A stretch of DNA of 64,000 nucleotides from Chaetoderma sp. LZ-2023a. Taxonomy: Eukaryota > Mollusca > Caudofoveata > Chaetodermatida > Chaetodermatidae. The translations under genes and the position numbers were made by a program. The notes under the pieces were generated by a model. That model was given only the letters and a program-made list of their open reading frames with translations, ran no database searches and was not told where the DNA came from. Within the stretch, counting starts at the first letter, position 1; every line of letters begins with the position of its first letter. Of the stretch, positions 46,527-59,300 are shown piece after piece. The stretch covers positions 83,961,314 to 84,025,313 of the forward strand of contig CM067367.1 in assembly GCA_034401795.1 (NCBI GenBank), written 5' to 3'.

Positions 46527-47613
46527 AACAAGAGGCCCAAGGGCCTGTGGCGCTCACCTGGACCATTAGTATTTGAACCATTTGCATTTAAATATATATG
46601 ATGGATAAGTTTTGGAAAATCCAAGATGGCCACCCAAAAGATTTGCCAATCAAAATTTTGAATAGAATATTCTAGTCGACCTTGATAGCGTCACTCTAGC
46701 TAAATTTGTTTGAAATATGTCAAGCAACTAAGGAGAAGCAGTGTTTTGACAATTTCTGCTAAATCTTTCATAAAATCTAAGATTTTCACCCAAAAAATTG
46801 ATCAATAACAATTCTGAATAAATTTTCTAGAGCTTACCACCATAGAACCCATTGGAGAAATTTATTTTGAAATATGTCAAGCAGCTAAAGAGGGGCAGCA
46901 ATTCGACAATTTCCGGTACATTTTTCATAACATCTCAGATTTTCATGCAAAAAATTGATGAATCAAAATTCTGAATGGATGTTCTAGAGCCTATAGCCAC
47001 AGGATACTTTCAGCCTAATTTGGTTAAACCGGTCAAGATAGTAAGGAGAAGCAATTTGACAATTTCCAGTAATATTTCATAAAATCTCAGATTTTCACCC
47101 AAAAAATGGATAAATCAAAATTCTGAATGAAGGTTCTGGAGCCTACGACCATAGGGTCCTTTGAGCCAAATTTGGTTGAAATCGCTCGGAATGGTAGGGA
47201 GAAGAAGCATTTTGACAATTTCCGGTACATTTTTCATAAAATCTCAGATTTTCACCCAGAAAATTGATGAATCAAAATTCGGAATGAAAGTTCTAGAGCC
47301 TATGACCATTGGGTCCTTTCAGCTAAATTTACTTGAAATCACTCAGAATGGTAAGGAGAAGCATTTTGACAATTTCTGGTACATTTAAAATAAAATCTAA
47401 GATTTTGACCCAAAAAATTGAGCAATCAAAATTCCGAATAGAGGTTCTGGAGCGTACGACCATAGGGTACTTTCAGCCAAATTTGGTTGAAATCGCCCAA
47501 GCGGTTAATGAGGAGTAGCGTTTTAAAGCAAAAGTTGACGGATGACTGACGGACGGACGATGGGTGGTCGCCACGGCATAAGCTCACTTGACCTTTCAGG
47601 CCAGGTGGGCTAA
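46527..47613 (+). mobile_element. Pearl/Helentron-like element with both ends and six core units
   Basis: The 5' end is AAACAAGAGGCCCAAGGGCC followed by GCGCTCACCTGG. The core has about six units of about 155 bp (ATTTGGTTGAAAT, AAGGAGAAGCA, TTTTGACAATTTCCGGTACA, TTTTCACCCAAAAAATTGAT). The 3' end is GACGGACGATGGGTGGTCGC, then hairpin GCTCACTTGACC/GGCCAGGTGGGC and CTAA. This matches the plan of non-autonomous molluscan pearl elements (satellite core between fixed ends). No coding capacity, as expected. Confidence 0.72.
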
Positions 47614-48835
47614 AAACGGGATATTGTAATCGCCTCCATCCATCTGTCTGTCTGTCACGCTATCTCCTCCCAAACCACTGGGTGGAATTCAACTAAATTT
47701 GGTATGTGGGTTACCCATATGATTCCGCTTTGCAAGACACTATTTAGACTGGGCTCCACACCCAGGGGCAGGGGTCAAAAGGCCGAATCGCTTGTAGCGC
47801 AACTCTGAAACCGTTAGACGGAACTCAAGCAAATTTGATATGTGAGTTACCCATATGATCGCGGAGTGCAAGAGGCCGTTTACATTTGGATCCGCCTTCA
47901 GGGGTCAAAGGTTCAAATTTTAACCTGCGGTAATTGATTATAACGCATCTCCTTCGAAAACATTGGTCAGAATTCGATTAAATTTGGTATGCGAGTTACT
48001 CATATCAATTTGAAGTGTGTGAGCTCATTTACACGCCCATATATGGGTGGGTGGGGGATGGGGGTCAAAAGGTCAAGAAATCAATTGTAATGCAACTCCT
48101 CCGAAACTGTTTAATGGAATTCAAACAAATTTGGTATGCAAGTTACCCGTATCAATGTCCAGTGTATGAGCACATTTACATTTGGCTCGGCCCATAGGGT
48201 GGGTGGGGATGGGGGTCAAAAGTAAAAGAAATTGATTGTAATGCAACTCCTCCGAAACCATTAGACGGAATTCAACCAAATTTGGTATGTGAGTAACCCA
48301 TATCAATGTGGAGTACATGAGCACATTTATATTTTGACCCGCCCCTAGGTGTAGGTGGAGGTTGGGGGTAAAAAGGTAAAAAAATATTTATTGTAATGCA
48401 ACTCCTCTGACACTGTAGGACGAAGTTCCACCAAATTTGGTATGTAAGTTACCCATATCAACATCGAGTGCATGAGCACTTTTATTTGCCTCCGCCCATA
48501 GGTGGGGGGGGGTCAAAAGGTAAAAAACCCATTGGACGGAATTCAAGAAAATTTAGTATATGAGTTACTCATATTAATGTGGAGTGGATGAGCACATTTA
48601 CATTTGGCCCCCCCAGGGGTGGGGGATGGGGGGGGGGGGGTCAAAAGGTCATGAAATTGATTGAAATGCAACTCATCTGATACTGTTGGACGAAGTGTAA
48701 CCAAATTTGGTATGTGAGTTACCCATATGATTGCATGGTGCAAAAGGACATTTATTTTTGGCTCCGCCCACGGGGGTTGGTTGTGGGGTGGACAAAAGTT
48801 CAAAGCGGTGAACGTGGGGATTTGCGATAATGCGT
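47614..48835 (-). repeat. Satellite-like array, eight units, inverted relative to 42700-43987
   Basis: Starts with CGGGATATTGTAATCGCCTC and TCACGCTATCTCCTCCC, the reverse of the other array's end. Unit anchors (GTTACCCATAT) lie at about 47708, 47846, 47996, 48142, 48294, 48446, 48565 and 48717. Both arrays have eight anchors, so they are probably two copies of one element facing each other across about 3.6 kb. Confidence 0.9.
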
Positions 48836-48964
48836 TATCGACCAATCAATCTAGTTTACTTTTCAACCAATCAGAAAATCCCTATGTGTCTGCCTCGGTA
48901 TATACACTCAGTCATAGCGGTACCATCTATACTTTGACTATGTGGTATGAAAGCAAACATACAT

Positions 48965-49060
48965 GTAAGCTGTTTATTATTCTGAAACTACTTTGACTCG
49001 TTGCTGCCTTAGGCAGCAACGACTTCCAGTTAAATTATTTTCAAAATATTCAAGAAGCTG
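48965..49060. repeat. Degenerate family A hairpin core
   Basis: TAAGCTGTTTATTATTCTGA and TTTTCAAAATATTCAAGAAG flank GTTGCTGCCTTAGGCAGCAA, a perfect 20-bp palindrome. Confidence 0.65.
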
Positions 49061-49264
49061 AGTATTACATAATAACGAATGGAGTGCATTGGCACTTACA
49101 CGACATCACACACCGTCGCTTGGAGACAAAATAGCGGCGATCATTGTTCAACATTTACGCGATATTAAAAAGCAGATAATTGTGATACAGGTAAGGAAAT
49201 GTAACAGGATATGAATGATATTCTATCTATATAATCTATATACCATAATCTATCGGTGTAATAC

Positions 49265-49955
49265 ATCATTTGAGATGAGATTAGCATCGCTTTAAAATGA
49301 CTTCTCGACAACCAATGACCCGATTTCAATTACACTTGGTTTGGAAGCAACCTTAGGGCATAGAGATCGAAGTATATTTAAAGGAATATTCATTGGCCAA
49401 TTTGGCCAGCAGCCATCTTGTATTTTGGCCTCTTTTTAGAAATGTGTTTAAAAATCTTCTCTGAAACCGCTTCGGAGATCGAATCAAAACGACATGTAAT
49501 AAAGCAGCATCAGAGCGAACAGCTGAATCAAGTTTGTTCAAGGTAACTTGATTGGCCAAACGAGACGTCACATAAATGTATCAGCGACCATCGTGGATAA
49601 CTTTGTTTTCCTAAAAGCAACTTATGTCTCCAGTACCACTAAACAAATCAGGCTGAAATTCGAGAGATATGATTAGGGACTAAGAGGCATTAAACTCTGT
49701 CCATGGAAAGTTGATATGTAAAGCACATGGCCGCCGTTGATCCATTAACATTTAGCATGTTTGGCGGCCATTTTCTGGCAATTTCAGAGATCATACAGAA
49801 GACTACTTATTAACCACTAGGCCAATTTTAATAAAACTTAGGTAAACCTTCACAGAAATTTGATTGGTAAATTTTTCCATTGGTTATCTTGTTTTGTTCG
49901 ATTGTGGCCAATAATTCCAGGTGAACGATATAGGCCCGTTGGGCCTCTTGTATTA
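49265..49955 (-). mobile_element. Pearl/Helentron-like fragment with 5' terminus
   Basis: The right border CCAGGTGAACGATATAGGCC then GTTGGGCCTCTTGTA is the reverse of the element start at 46527. The body has ATTGGCCAATTTGGCCAGCA, AACCGCTTCGGAGATCGAAT and GGCGGCCATTTT phrases. The left end was not resolved. Confidence 0.6.
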
Positions 49956-49974
49956 TATAAATGTTATCCTACAA

Positions 49975-50245
49975 TCTGGCATGCCACAATCATATAGGGT
50001 AACTCACATAACATTACAATTGGAATTGGTTGAATTCCACCAAACTGTTTCTGAGGTAGAGAAATGGACAGATAGATGGATGGAGACAAGTCATACAACC
50101 GCAATCATAAGGACAAAAAAATTTGCTGAATTCCGCAATCGCTGGCATTTCCCCCCACCCCACCTCAATTCTGGGCGAAGAGCCTAAGTAATGTAAACAT
50201 CGAACATAATCTGCAATCATATGAGTAACTCACATACCAAATTTA
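49975..50245. repeat. Fragments of the 140-185 bp satellite unit
   Basis: Two unit fragments with CACAATCATATAGGGTAACT and CAATCATATGAGTAACTCAC. They share the GGGTAACTCACATA anchor with the array at 42.7 kb. Confidence 0.65.
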
Positions 50246-50604
50246 GTTGAATTTCAGCAACCTTGAGTATCTGCAAATTTCCTCCGCCTGTCTGTCCATC
50301 CGTCTGACTATTTCCGTCAATAATTTGCCCGTCACAGTACAGCTCAGAAATAACATAACATGTTTCCAAGACAAAATAAAATGCACCACTGCATATTTTG
50401 AAGATAATTGGATTGGAAGACAAAGAGCAATGTCTAATTACATATGTTTCCAACATATTCAACATAACATTTCTTACATCGTTTTCAAAATTGTACTAAC
50501 TAAATGTGTTTCTGTTTTTGTTTTGAAAACATGTTGGCTTATTTATAAGCTGTACTATACATATAAAATACATGTACATAAGCCAGTGAAACGGTTAAGT
50601 GCTT

Positions 50605-50650
50605 TTAACCATTTAATGACCAAGCCGGCCATAAACCGGCATTTGTATTC
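50605..50650. repeat. Family B terminus fragment
   Basis: TTTTAACCATTTAATGACCA and AGCCGGCCATAAACCGGCA match the left part of other family B copies. Confidence 0.5.
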
Positions 50651-50654
50651 ATCT

Positions 50655-51738
50655 TGAAATATGTTATTTTTAAAAAATTTCCACCAGAATGACTAGGCCA
50701 ACGACCATCCTGGATTTCGGCTGATTTTTTAGATGTATTTAAAAATCTTCTCCAAAACCGTTTGAGGGATTGATTCAGAACTCATGAAATATCATCTAGG
50801 GCAAGAGCTGAACCAAGTTTGTTCAAGGGAACTTGATTGACTAAATAGTTCGGCGGCCATCTTTGATGACCTAGTTTTTCCGAAAACTACTCCAGAACGG
50901 CTGAATGGATCGGGCCGAAATTTTGGAGATATGATTAAGGACTAAGATCCATTAATGTTTGTTCAAGGGAAGTTGAAGCGTAAAAAACATGGCCGCCATG
51001 GCCGCATCAAAATATAGCATGTTTGGCGGCCATTTGGGTTCTTTTATTTGATCGATTTTGAGGGCGAAATTGGTTTTATATATGCTTTTGAGTAATCTGA
51101 TCTCAAATTTGCAATGTTTGAAACTGTCAAATAAACGGTTTGGCGGCCATCTTGGATCACTTTCCCGCCAAAAGCTCCAATACTAAGGCAATGGGAAATT
51201 TAAAATGTCTTCTCGAGAACTGCTGGGCCGATTTCAATTATATTTGGCAGGATGCATCCTTAGGGTATAGAGATTCAGGTTTGTTCAAACAAAGCCGATT
51301 GGCCAATTTGGCCGGTGGTCATCTTGGATACCGGCCGATTCTTTAGAAATGTCTTCTCTGACTGTTTGAGCGATTGATTCATAACTCATGAAATATCATC
51401 TAGGGCAAGAGCTGAACCAAGTTTGTTCAAAGGAACTTGATTGGCCAAATGGTTGGGCGGTCATCCAAATAAACCAGGCCGCCCTGGTTTTCATGAAACC
51501 GACTTTCGCTGAATGGATGGGGCCGAAATTTGGAAGATATGCTATTGATGACTAAGGGTCATTATTGTTTGTTCGAGAGAAGTTGATACATAAAGAAACA
51601 TGGCTTCTGCTTTCTTGTTACAATTCTGCTCACCTCCTTTTGGTTCTACTTCTTGTTGATGGTCATTCTACATGCAGTTGAAATGCCTATGCCTATGCTC
51701 CAGGTGAGCGATACAGGGCCCTTGGGCCTCTTGTTTTT
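50655..51738 (-). mobile_element. Pearl/Helentron-like element, 5' terminus at right
   Basis: Two diverged core units (about 50700-51010 and 51310-51600) share TTCATAACTCATGAAATATC-like text, GGGCAAGAGCTGAACCAAGT and GGAACTTGATTG. The right border is CCAGGTGAGCGATACAGGGC then CCTTGGGCCTCTTGTTTTT, the inverse of the start at 46527. Confidence 0.65.
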
Positions 51739-52375
51739 AATATATATAGACGGTCATCTAGCATGCAGTGATATCGAGCAATATATCAATTTTAAAAGGA
51801 AATGTCAGTGTTTACAAGCGATTGTTGTGAATGATCTCTTGACCATGCATATCAGTATAACAGTAGCCTGCACCATATCTTTTCATATTGCTGATGCCCA
51901 CAAATATAAAGCCTCTTCATGCACCCAAGACCAACCTCCCACAAAGTTTGTTGATGGTTCAATCGGAACTGGAGAACTTTATATAGTGGCACGCATGCAT
52001 GCGTGTACGCACACACGTACACGCACGCATGCATGTACGTGCGCGCGCACACACTTATTTGTTTAATATTACCAGTCATGCAAGTTGTAATTTACAACAC
52101 CACCATGAACCAGTTCTAATTTACAACACCACCACGAGACTTCATGGCAAAATTAATAGCACATGTACTTACTCAAATATATGAACTGAGAGACCACGCA
52201 TAGATCATGTTAATGCGAAGGTGCTTGACATCAGCTCATTTTGGCTATGGGGATGAGCAATTCCTGGTATGGGCAGCATCAAAGTTGTAGAGGACTCGTC
52301 TACTATAAGGCTTGGCCTCCTGCAAAATAAGGATAAATTGCAGCCCTAGTATTTGTAATGTTATTTACCAATTTA
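51739..52375. other. Intergenic sequence with alternating purine-pyrimidine tract
   Basis: GCATGCATGCGTGTACGCAC and following alternating dinucleotides at about 51985-52052 are potential Z-DNA. A 15-bp AATTTACAACACCACCA phrase repeats at about 52090 and 52118. No gene. Confidence 0.6.
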
Positions 52376-52379
52376 GTTG

Positions 52380-52632
52380 TGTCTGTCACATCAAGCCTTT
52401 CATGGCGAAGACGGACACAACCGGCCTCTGTAGTGGTCTTGAAGAAAGTCCATTTGCATGCCAGGAGAAGACAGTTTACCACCATACAGAATGACTGGCT
52501 TCAAAACCGAGCCAGCTATTTGATTTCAGTGCTAAATTTTCAAAAATAGCATCTTGGCATACAAATAGACATTCCATAAGCAAATATTTTTATATTCTTG
52601 ACCAAATTTAACCATTAAAGAGTTAACTTAGC
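52380..52632. mobile_element. Family B hairpin MITE, copy 3
   Basis: CCATTTGCATGCCAGGAGAA, GAATGACTGGCTTC/GAGCCAGCTATTTG and ATCTTGGCATACAAATAGAC form the palindrome. The right end is TTTAACCATTAAAGAGTTAA. Confidence 0.75.
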
Positions 52633-53103
52633 AATGCTAAGGCCTACAAAATTATATGTATGTTTCCTATCCCTACAGTATGTATCTATAACAATAGCTG
52701 TGAACTACCTACCCCCAAAATATTGCTGTCTTAATATTTCTACCCAGGGAAGTTAGACCGCTAGATTTTAAAAATTTTCTGTGATTTTATCACAGTTTCT
52801 ACCTTAAAATTTGATAATATTTGAACAGCTAAACCATGGTAAAAGAAACCGCAACACCACCCACAAGAAATAATAATCCTATACCTACTGCCTACTTGAA
52901 TTTTTTTTGGGGGGGTGTATATGAAACATATATTATATATTATTTTATTTGGCCTAATACACATAAAATATAGGTAATAATTATTTAAAAATAAGTACAG
53001 TAACAGTGTCAGTGGCCAAAAATTACTTGCACTCATCATGTGAAATGTTCATTGGCAAACAAAAACATTGTTTTAAAGATTTTTTGACAGGAATGGCGCT
53101 ATC
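52633..53103. other. Intergenic sequence, no feature recognised
   Basis: AT-rich, between two family B MITEs. A short poly-T/poly-G stretch lies at 52902-52915. Confidence 0.45.
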
Positions 53104-53106
53104 TAG

Positions 53107-53346
53107 CTTTAACCATTTAACAATCAAATCAGCCAAAAACGGCTTCTGCAGTGGTCTTGAGAACTGTCCATTTGCAGACCAAGAAGACAATTTTTGAAAA
53201 TTTACTACTAGAATGACTGACTCGATAACCGCGCCAGTCATTCCAGTGGTCAATTTTCAAAAATAGTCTTCTTGGTCTGCAAATGGACATTTTCTATGAG
53301 AAGATTGAAATTTTCTTGAACAAATTCGACGGTTAAAGGGTTAAAT
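53107..53346. mobile_element. Family B hairpin MITE, copy 4, abutting the satellite
   Basis: The left end is TTTAACCATTTAACAATCAA and the right end is GACGGTTAAAGGGTTAAA. The palindrome arms CCATTTGCAGACCAAGAAGA and TCTTCTTGGTCTGCAAATGG are perfect 20-bp inverses. It ends about 25 bp before the 30-bp satellite starts. Confidence 0.86.
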
Positions 53347-53368
53347 AAGTAACCAAAACACATTTCAG

Positions 53369-56300
53369 CTCCCAGCTTATTATGTTATTATGTTCTAACA
53401 CCCAGCTATCCAAGTTATTATGTTCTAACACCCAGCTATTCAAGTTATTATGTTCTAACACCCAGCTATTCAAGTTATTATGTTCTAACACCCAGCTATC
53501 CAAGTTATTATGTTCTAACACCCAGCTATTCAAGTTATTATGTTCTAACACCCAGCTATCCAAGTTATTATGTTCTAACACCCAGCTATCCAAGTTATTA
53601 TGTTCTAACACCCAGCTATCCAAGTTATTATGTTCTAACACCCAGCTATTCAAGTTATTATGTTCTAACACCCAGCTATTCAAGTTATTATGTTCTAACA
53701 CCCAGCTATCCACGTTATTATGTTCTAACACCCAGCTATCCAAGTTATTATGTTCTAACACCCAGCTATTCAAGTTATTATGTTCTAACACCCAGCTATT
53801 CAAGTTATTATGTTCTAACACCCAGCTATCCAAGTTATTATGTTCTAACACCCAGCTATTCAAGTTATTATGTTCTAACACCCAGCTATTCAAGTTATTA
53901 TGTTCTAACACCCAGCTATTCAAGTTATTATGTTCTAACACCCAGCTATTCAAGTTATTATGTTCTAACACCCAGCTATTCAAGTTATTATGTTCTAACA
54001 CCCAGCTATCCAAGTTATTATGTTCTAACACCCAGCTATCCAAGTTATTATGTTCTAACACCCAGCTATTCAGGTTATTATGTTCTAACACCCAGCTATT
54101 CAAGTTATTATATTCTAACACACAGCTATTCAAGTTATTATGTTCTAACACCCAGCTATCCACGTTATTATGCTCTAACACCCAGCTATTCAAGTTATTA
54201 TGTTCTAACACCCAGCTATCCACGTTATTATGCTCTAACACCCAGCTATTCAAGTTATTATGTTCTAACACCCAGCTATTCAAGTTATTATGTTCTAACA
54301 CCCAGCTATCCAAGTTATTATGTTCTAACACCCAGCTATTCAAGTTATTATGTTCTAACACCCAGCTATTCAAGTTATTATGCTCTAACACCCAGCTATT
54401 CAAGTTATTATGTTCTAACACCCAGCTATCCACGTTATTATGCTCTAACACCCAGCTATTCAAGTTATTATGTTCTAACACCCAGCTATCCAAGTTATTA
54501 TGTTCTAACACCCAGCTATTCAAGTTATTATGCTCTAACACCCAGCTATTCAAGTTATTATGTTCTAACACCCAGCTATCCAAGTTATTATGTTCTAACA
54601 CCCAGCTATTCAAGTTATTATGTTCTAACACCCAGCTATCCAGGTTATTATGTTCTAACACCCAGCTATCCAGGTTATTATGTTCTAACACTCAGCTATC
54701 CAAGTTATTATGTTCTAACACCCCCAGCTATCCAAGTTATTATGTTCTAACACCCAGCTATTCAAGTTATTATGTTCTAACACCCAGCTATTCAAGTTAT
54801 TATGTTCTAACACCCAGCTATTCAAGTTATTATGTTCTAACACCCAGCTATTCAAGTTTTTATGTTCTAACACCCAGCTATCCAGGTTATTATGTTCTAA
54901 CACCCAGCTATCCAGGTTATTATGTTCTAACACTCAGCTATCCAAGTTATTATGTTCTAACACCCCCAGCTATCCAAGTTATTATGTTCTAACACCCAGC
55001 TATTCAAGTTATTATGTTCTAACACCCTGTTATCCAAGTTATTATGTTCTAACCCCCAGCTATTCAAGTTATTATGTTCTAACACCCAGCTATCCAAGTT
55101 ATTATGTTCTAATCCCCAGCTATCCAAGTTATTATGTTCTAACAACCTGCTACCGAAGTTATTATGTTCTAACACCCAGCTATCCAAGTTATTGTGTTCT
55201 AACACCCTGCTATCGAAGTTATTATGTCCTAACACCCTGCTATCGAAGTTATTATGTTCTAACACCCAGCTATCCAAGTTATGTTCTAACACCCTGCTAT
55301 CCAAGTTATTATGTTCTAACACCCAGCTATCCAAGTTATTATGTTCTAACACCCAGCTATTCAAGTTATTATGTTCTAACCCCCTGCTATCCTTGTTATT
55401 ATGTTCTAACACCCAGCTATTCAAGTTATGTTCTAACACCCTGCTATCCAAGTTATTATGTTCTAACACCCAGCCATTCAAGTTATGTTCTAACACCCTG
55501 CTATCCTAGTTATTATGTTCTAACACCCAGCCATCCAAGTTATGTTCTAACACCCTGCTTCCAAGTTGTTATGTTCTAACACCCAGCCATCCAAGTTATT
55601 ATGTTCTAACACCCAGCTATTCAAGTTATTATGTTCTAACCCCCTGCTATCCTAGTTATTATATTCTAACACCCTGCCATCCTAGTTATTATGTTCTAAC
55701 ACCCAGCTATCCAAGTTATGTCCTAACACCCAGCTATTCAAGTTATTATGTTCTACCACCCAGCTATTCAAGTTATTGTGTTCTAACACCCAGCTATTCA
55801 AGTTATTATGTTCTAACACCCAGCTATTCAAGTTATTGTGTTCTAACACCCAGCTATTCAAGTTATTATGTTCTAACACCCAACTATTCAAGTTATTATG
55901 TTCTAACACCCAGCTATTCAAGTTATTATGTTCTAACACCCAACTATCCAAGTTATTATGTTCCAACACCCAGCTATCCTAGTTATTATGTTCTAACACC
56001 CAGCTATTCAAGTTATTATGTTCTAACCCCCTGCTATCCTAGTTATTATGTTCTAACACCCTGCTATCCACGTTATTATGTTCTAACACCCTGCTATCCA
56101 AGTTATTATGTTCTAACACCCAGCTATCCAAGTTATTATGTTCTAACACCCAGCTATTCAAGTTATTATGTTCTAACCCCCTGCTATCCTAGTTATTATG
56201 TTCTAACACCCTGCTATCCACGTTATTATGTTCTAACACCCTGCTATCCAAGTTATTATGTTCTAACACCCAGCTATTCAAGTTATTATGTTCTAACACC

Positions 56301-59300
56301 CTGCTATCCTAGTTATTATGTTCTAACACTCAGCTATTCAAGTTATTGTGTTCTAACACCCTGCTATTCAAGTTATTGTGTTCTAACACCCTGCTATCCT
56401 AGTTTTTATGTTCTAACCCCCAGCTATTCAAGTTATTATGTTCTAACACCCAGCTATCCAAGTTATTATGTTCTAACACCCAGCTATTCAAGTTATTATG
56501 TTCTAACACCCAGCTATTCAAGTTATTATGTTCTAACACCCAGCTATCCAAGTTATTATGTTCTAACACCCTGCTATCCTAGTTATTATGTTCTAACCCC
56601 CAGCTATTCAAGTTATTATGTTCTAACACCCAACTATCCAAGTTATTATGTTCTAACACCCAACTATCCAAGTTATTATGTTCTAACACCCTGCTATCCA
56701 AGTTATTATGTTCTAACCCCCTGCTATCCTAGTTATTATGTTCTAACACCCTGCTATCCTAGTTATTATGTTCTAACACCCTGCTATCCGAGTTATTATG
56801 TTCTAACCCCCAGCTATTCAAGTTATTATGTTCTAACACCAAGCTATTCAAGTTATTATGTTCTAACACCCTGCTATCCTAGTTATTATGTTCTAACCCC
56901 CAGCTATTCAAGTTATTATGTTCTAACACCCTGCTATTCAAGTTATTATGTTCTAACACCCTGCTATCCTAGTTATTATGTTCTAACACTCAGCTATCCA
57001 AGTTATTATGTTCTAACCTCCAGCAATTCAAGTTATTATGTTCTAACACCCTGCTATTCAAGTTATTATGTTCTAACACCCTGCTATCCTAGTTATTATG
57101 TTCTAACACTCAGCTATCCAAGTTATTATGTTCTAACCCCCAGCTATCCAAGTTATTATGTTCTAACCTCCAGCTATTCAAGTTATTATGTTCTAACACT
57201 CAGCTATTCAAGTTATTATGTTCTAACACCCTGCTATCCTAGTTATTATGTTCTAACACCCAGCTATCCAAGTTATGTTCTAACACCCTGCTATCCAAGT
57301 TATTATGTTCTAACACCCAGCCATCCAAGTTATTATGTTCTAACACCCAGCTATTCAAGTTGTTATGTTCTAACCCCCTGTTATCCTAGTTATTATGTTC
57401 TAACACCCTGCCATCCTAGTTATTATGTTCTAACACCCAGCTATCCAAGTTATGTTCTAACACCCAGCTATTCAAGTTATTATGTTCTAACACCCAGCTA
57501 TTCAAGTTATTATGTTCTAACACCCAGCTATTCAAGTTATTATGTTCTAACACCCAACTATTCAAGTTATTATGTTCTAACACCCAGCTATTCAAGTTAT
57601 TATGTTCTAACACCCAGCTATTCAAGTTATTATGTTCTAACACCCAGCTATTCAAGTTATTATGTTCTAACACCCAACTATCCAAGTTATTATGTTCCAA
57701 CACCCAGCTATCCTAGTTATTATGTTCTAACACCCAGCTATTCAAGTTATTATGTTCTAACCCCCTACTATCCTAGTTATTATGTTCTAACACCCTGCTA
57801 TCCACGTTATTATGTTCTAACACCCTGCTATCCAAGTTATTATGTTCTAACACTCAGCTATTCAAGTTATTATGTTCTAACCTCCAGCAATTCAAGTTAT
57901 TATGTTCTAACACCCTGCTATTCAAGTTATTATGTTCTAACACCCTGCTATCCTAGTTATTATGTTCTAACACTCAGCTATCCAAGTTATTATGTTCTAA
58001 CCCCCAGCTATCCAAGTTATTATGTTCTAACCTCCAGCTATTCAAGTTATTATGTTCTAACACTCAGCTATTCAAGTTATTATGTTCTAACACCCTGCTA
58101 TCCTAGTTATTATGTTCTAACACCCAGCTATCCAAGTTATGTTCTAACACCCTGCTATCCAAGTTATTATGTTCTAACACCCAGCCATCCAAGTTATTAT
58201 GTTCTAACACCCAGCTATTCAAGTTGTTATGTTCTAACCCCCTGTTATCCTAGTTATTATGTTCTAACACCCTGCCATCCTAGTTATTATGTTCTAACAC
58301 CCAGCTATCCAAGTTATGTTCTAACACCCAGCTATTCAAGTTATTATGTTCTAACACCCAGCTATTCAAGTTATTATGTTCTAACACCCAGCTATTCAAG
58401 TTATTATGTTCTAACACCCAACTATTCAAGTTATTATGTTCTAACACCCAGCTATTCAAGTTATTATGTTCTAACACCCAGCTATTCAAGTTATTATGTT
58501 CTAACACCCAGCTATTCAAGTTATTATGTTCTAACACCCAACTATCCAAGTTATTATGTTCCAACACCCAGCTATCCTAGTTATTATGTTCTAACACCCA
58601 GCTATTCAAGTTATTATGTTCTAACCCCCTACTATCCTAGTTATTATGTTCTAACACCCTGCTATCCACGTTATTATGTTCTAACACCCTGCTATCCAAG
58701 TTATTATGTTCTAACACTCAGCTATTCAAGTTATTATGTTCTAACACCCTGCTATCCTAGTTATTATGTTCTAACACTCAGCTATTCAAGTTATTGTGTT
58801 CTAACACCCTGCTATTCAAGTTATTATGTTCTAACACCCTGCTATCCTAGTTAATATGTTCTAACACTCTGCTATTCAAGTTATTGTGTTCTAACACCCT
58901 GCTATCCTAGTTTTTATGTTCTAACCCCCAGCTATTCAAGTTATTATGTTCTAACCCCCAACTATTCAAGTTATTATGTTCTAACACCCAGCTATCCAAG
59001 TTATTATGTTCTAACACCCAGCTATTCAAGTTATTATGTTCTAACACCCAGCTATTCAAGTTATTATGTTCTAACACCCAGCTATCCAAGTTATTATGTT
59101 CTAACACCCAGCTATTCAAGTTATTATGTTCTAACCCCCAGCTATTCAAGTTATTATGTTCTAACACCCAGCTATTCAAGTTATTATGTTCTAACACCCA
59201 GCTATTCAAGTTATTATGTTCTAACACCCAGCTATCCAGGTTATTATGTTCTAACACCCAGCTATTCAAGTTATTATGTTCTAACACCCAGCTATTCAAG

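Noticed and set aside
53333-54992. Long ORFs on both strands (about 450 and 536 codons) made of a decapeptide repeat
   Set aside because: They arise from a 30-bp satellite with no stop in the unit. Neither has a promoter, splice or signal context, and stops appear as soon as the units vary. Kept only as a hypothesis in the findings.
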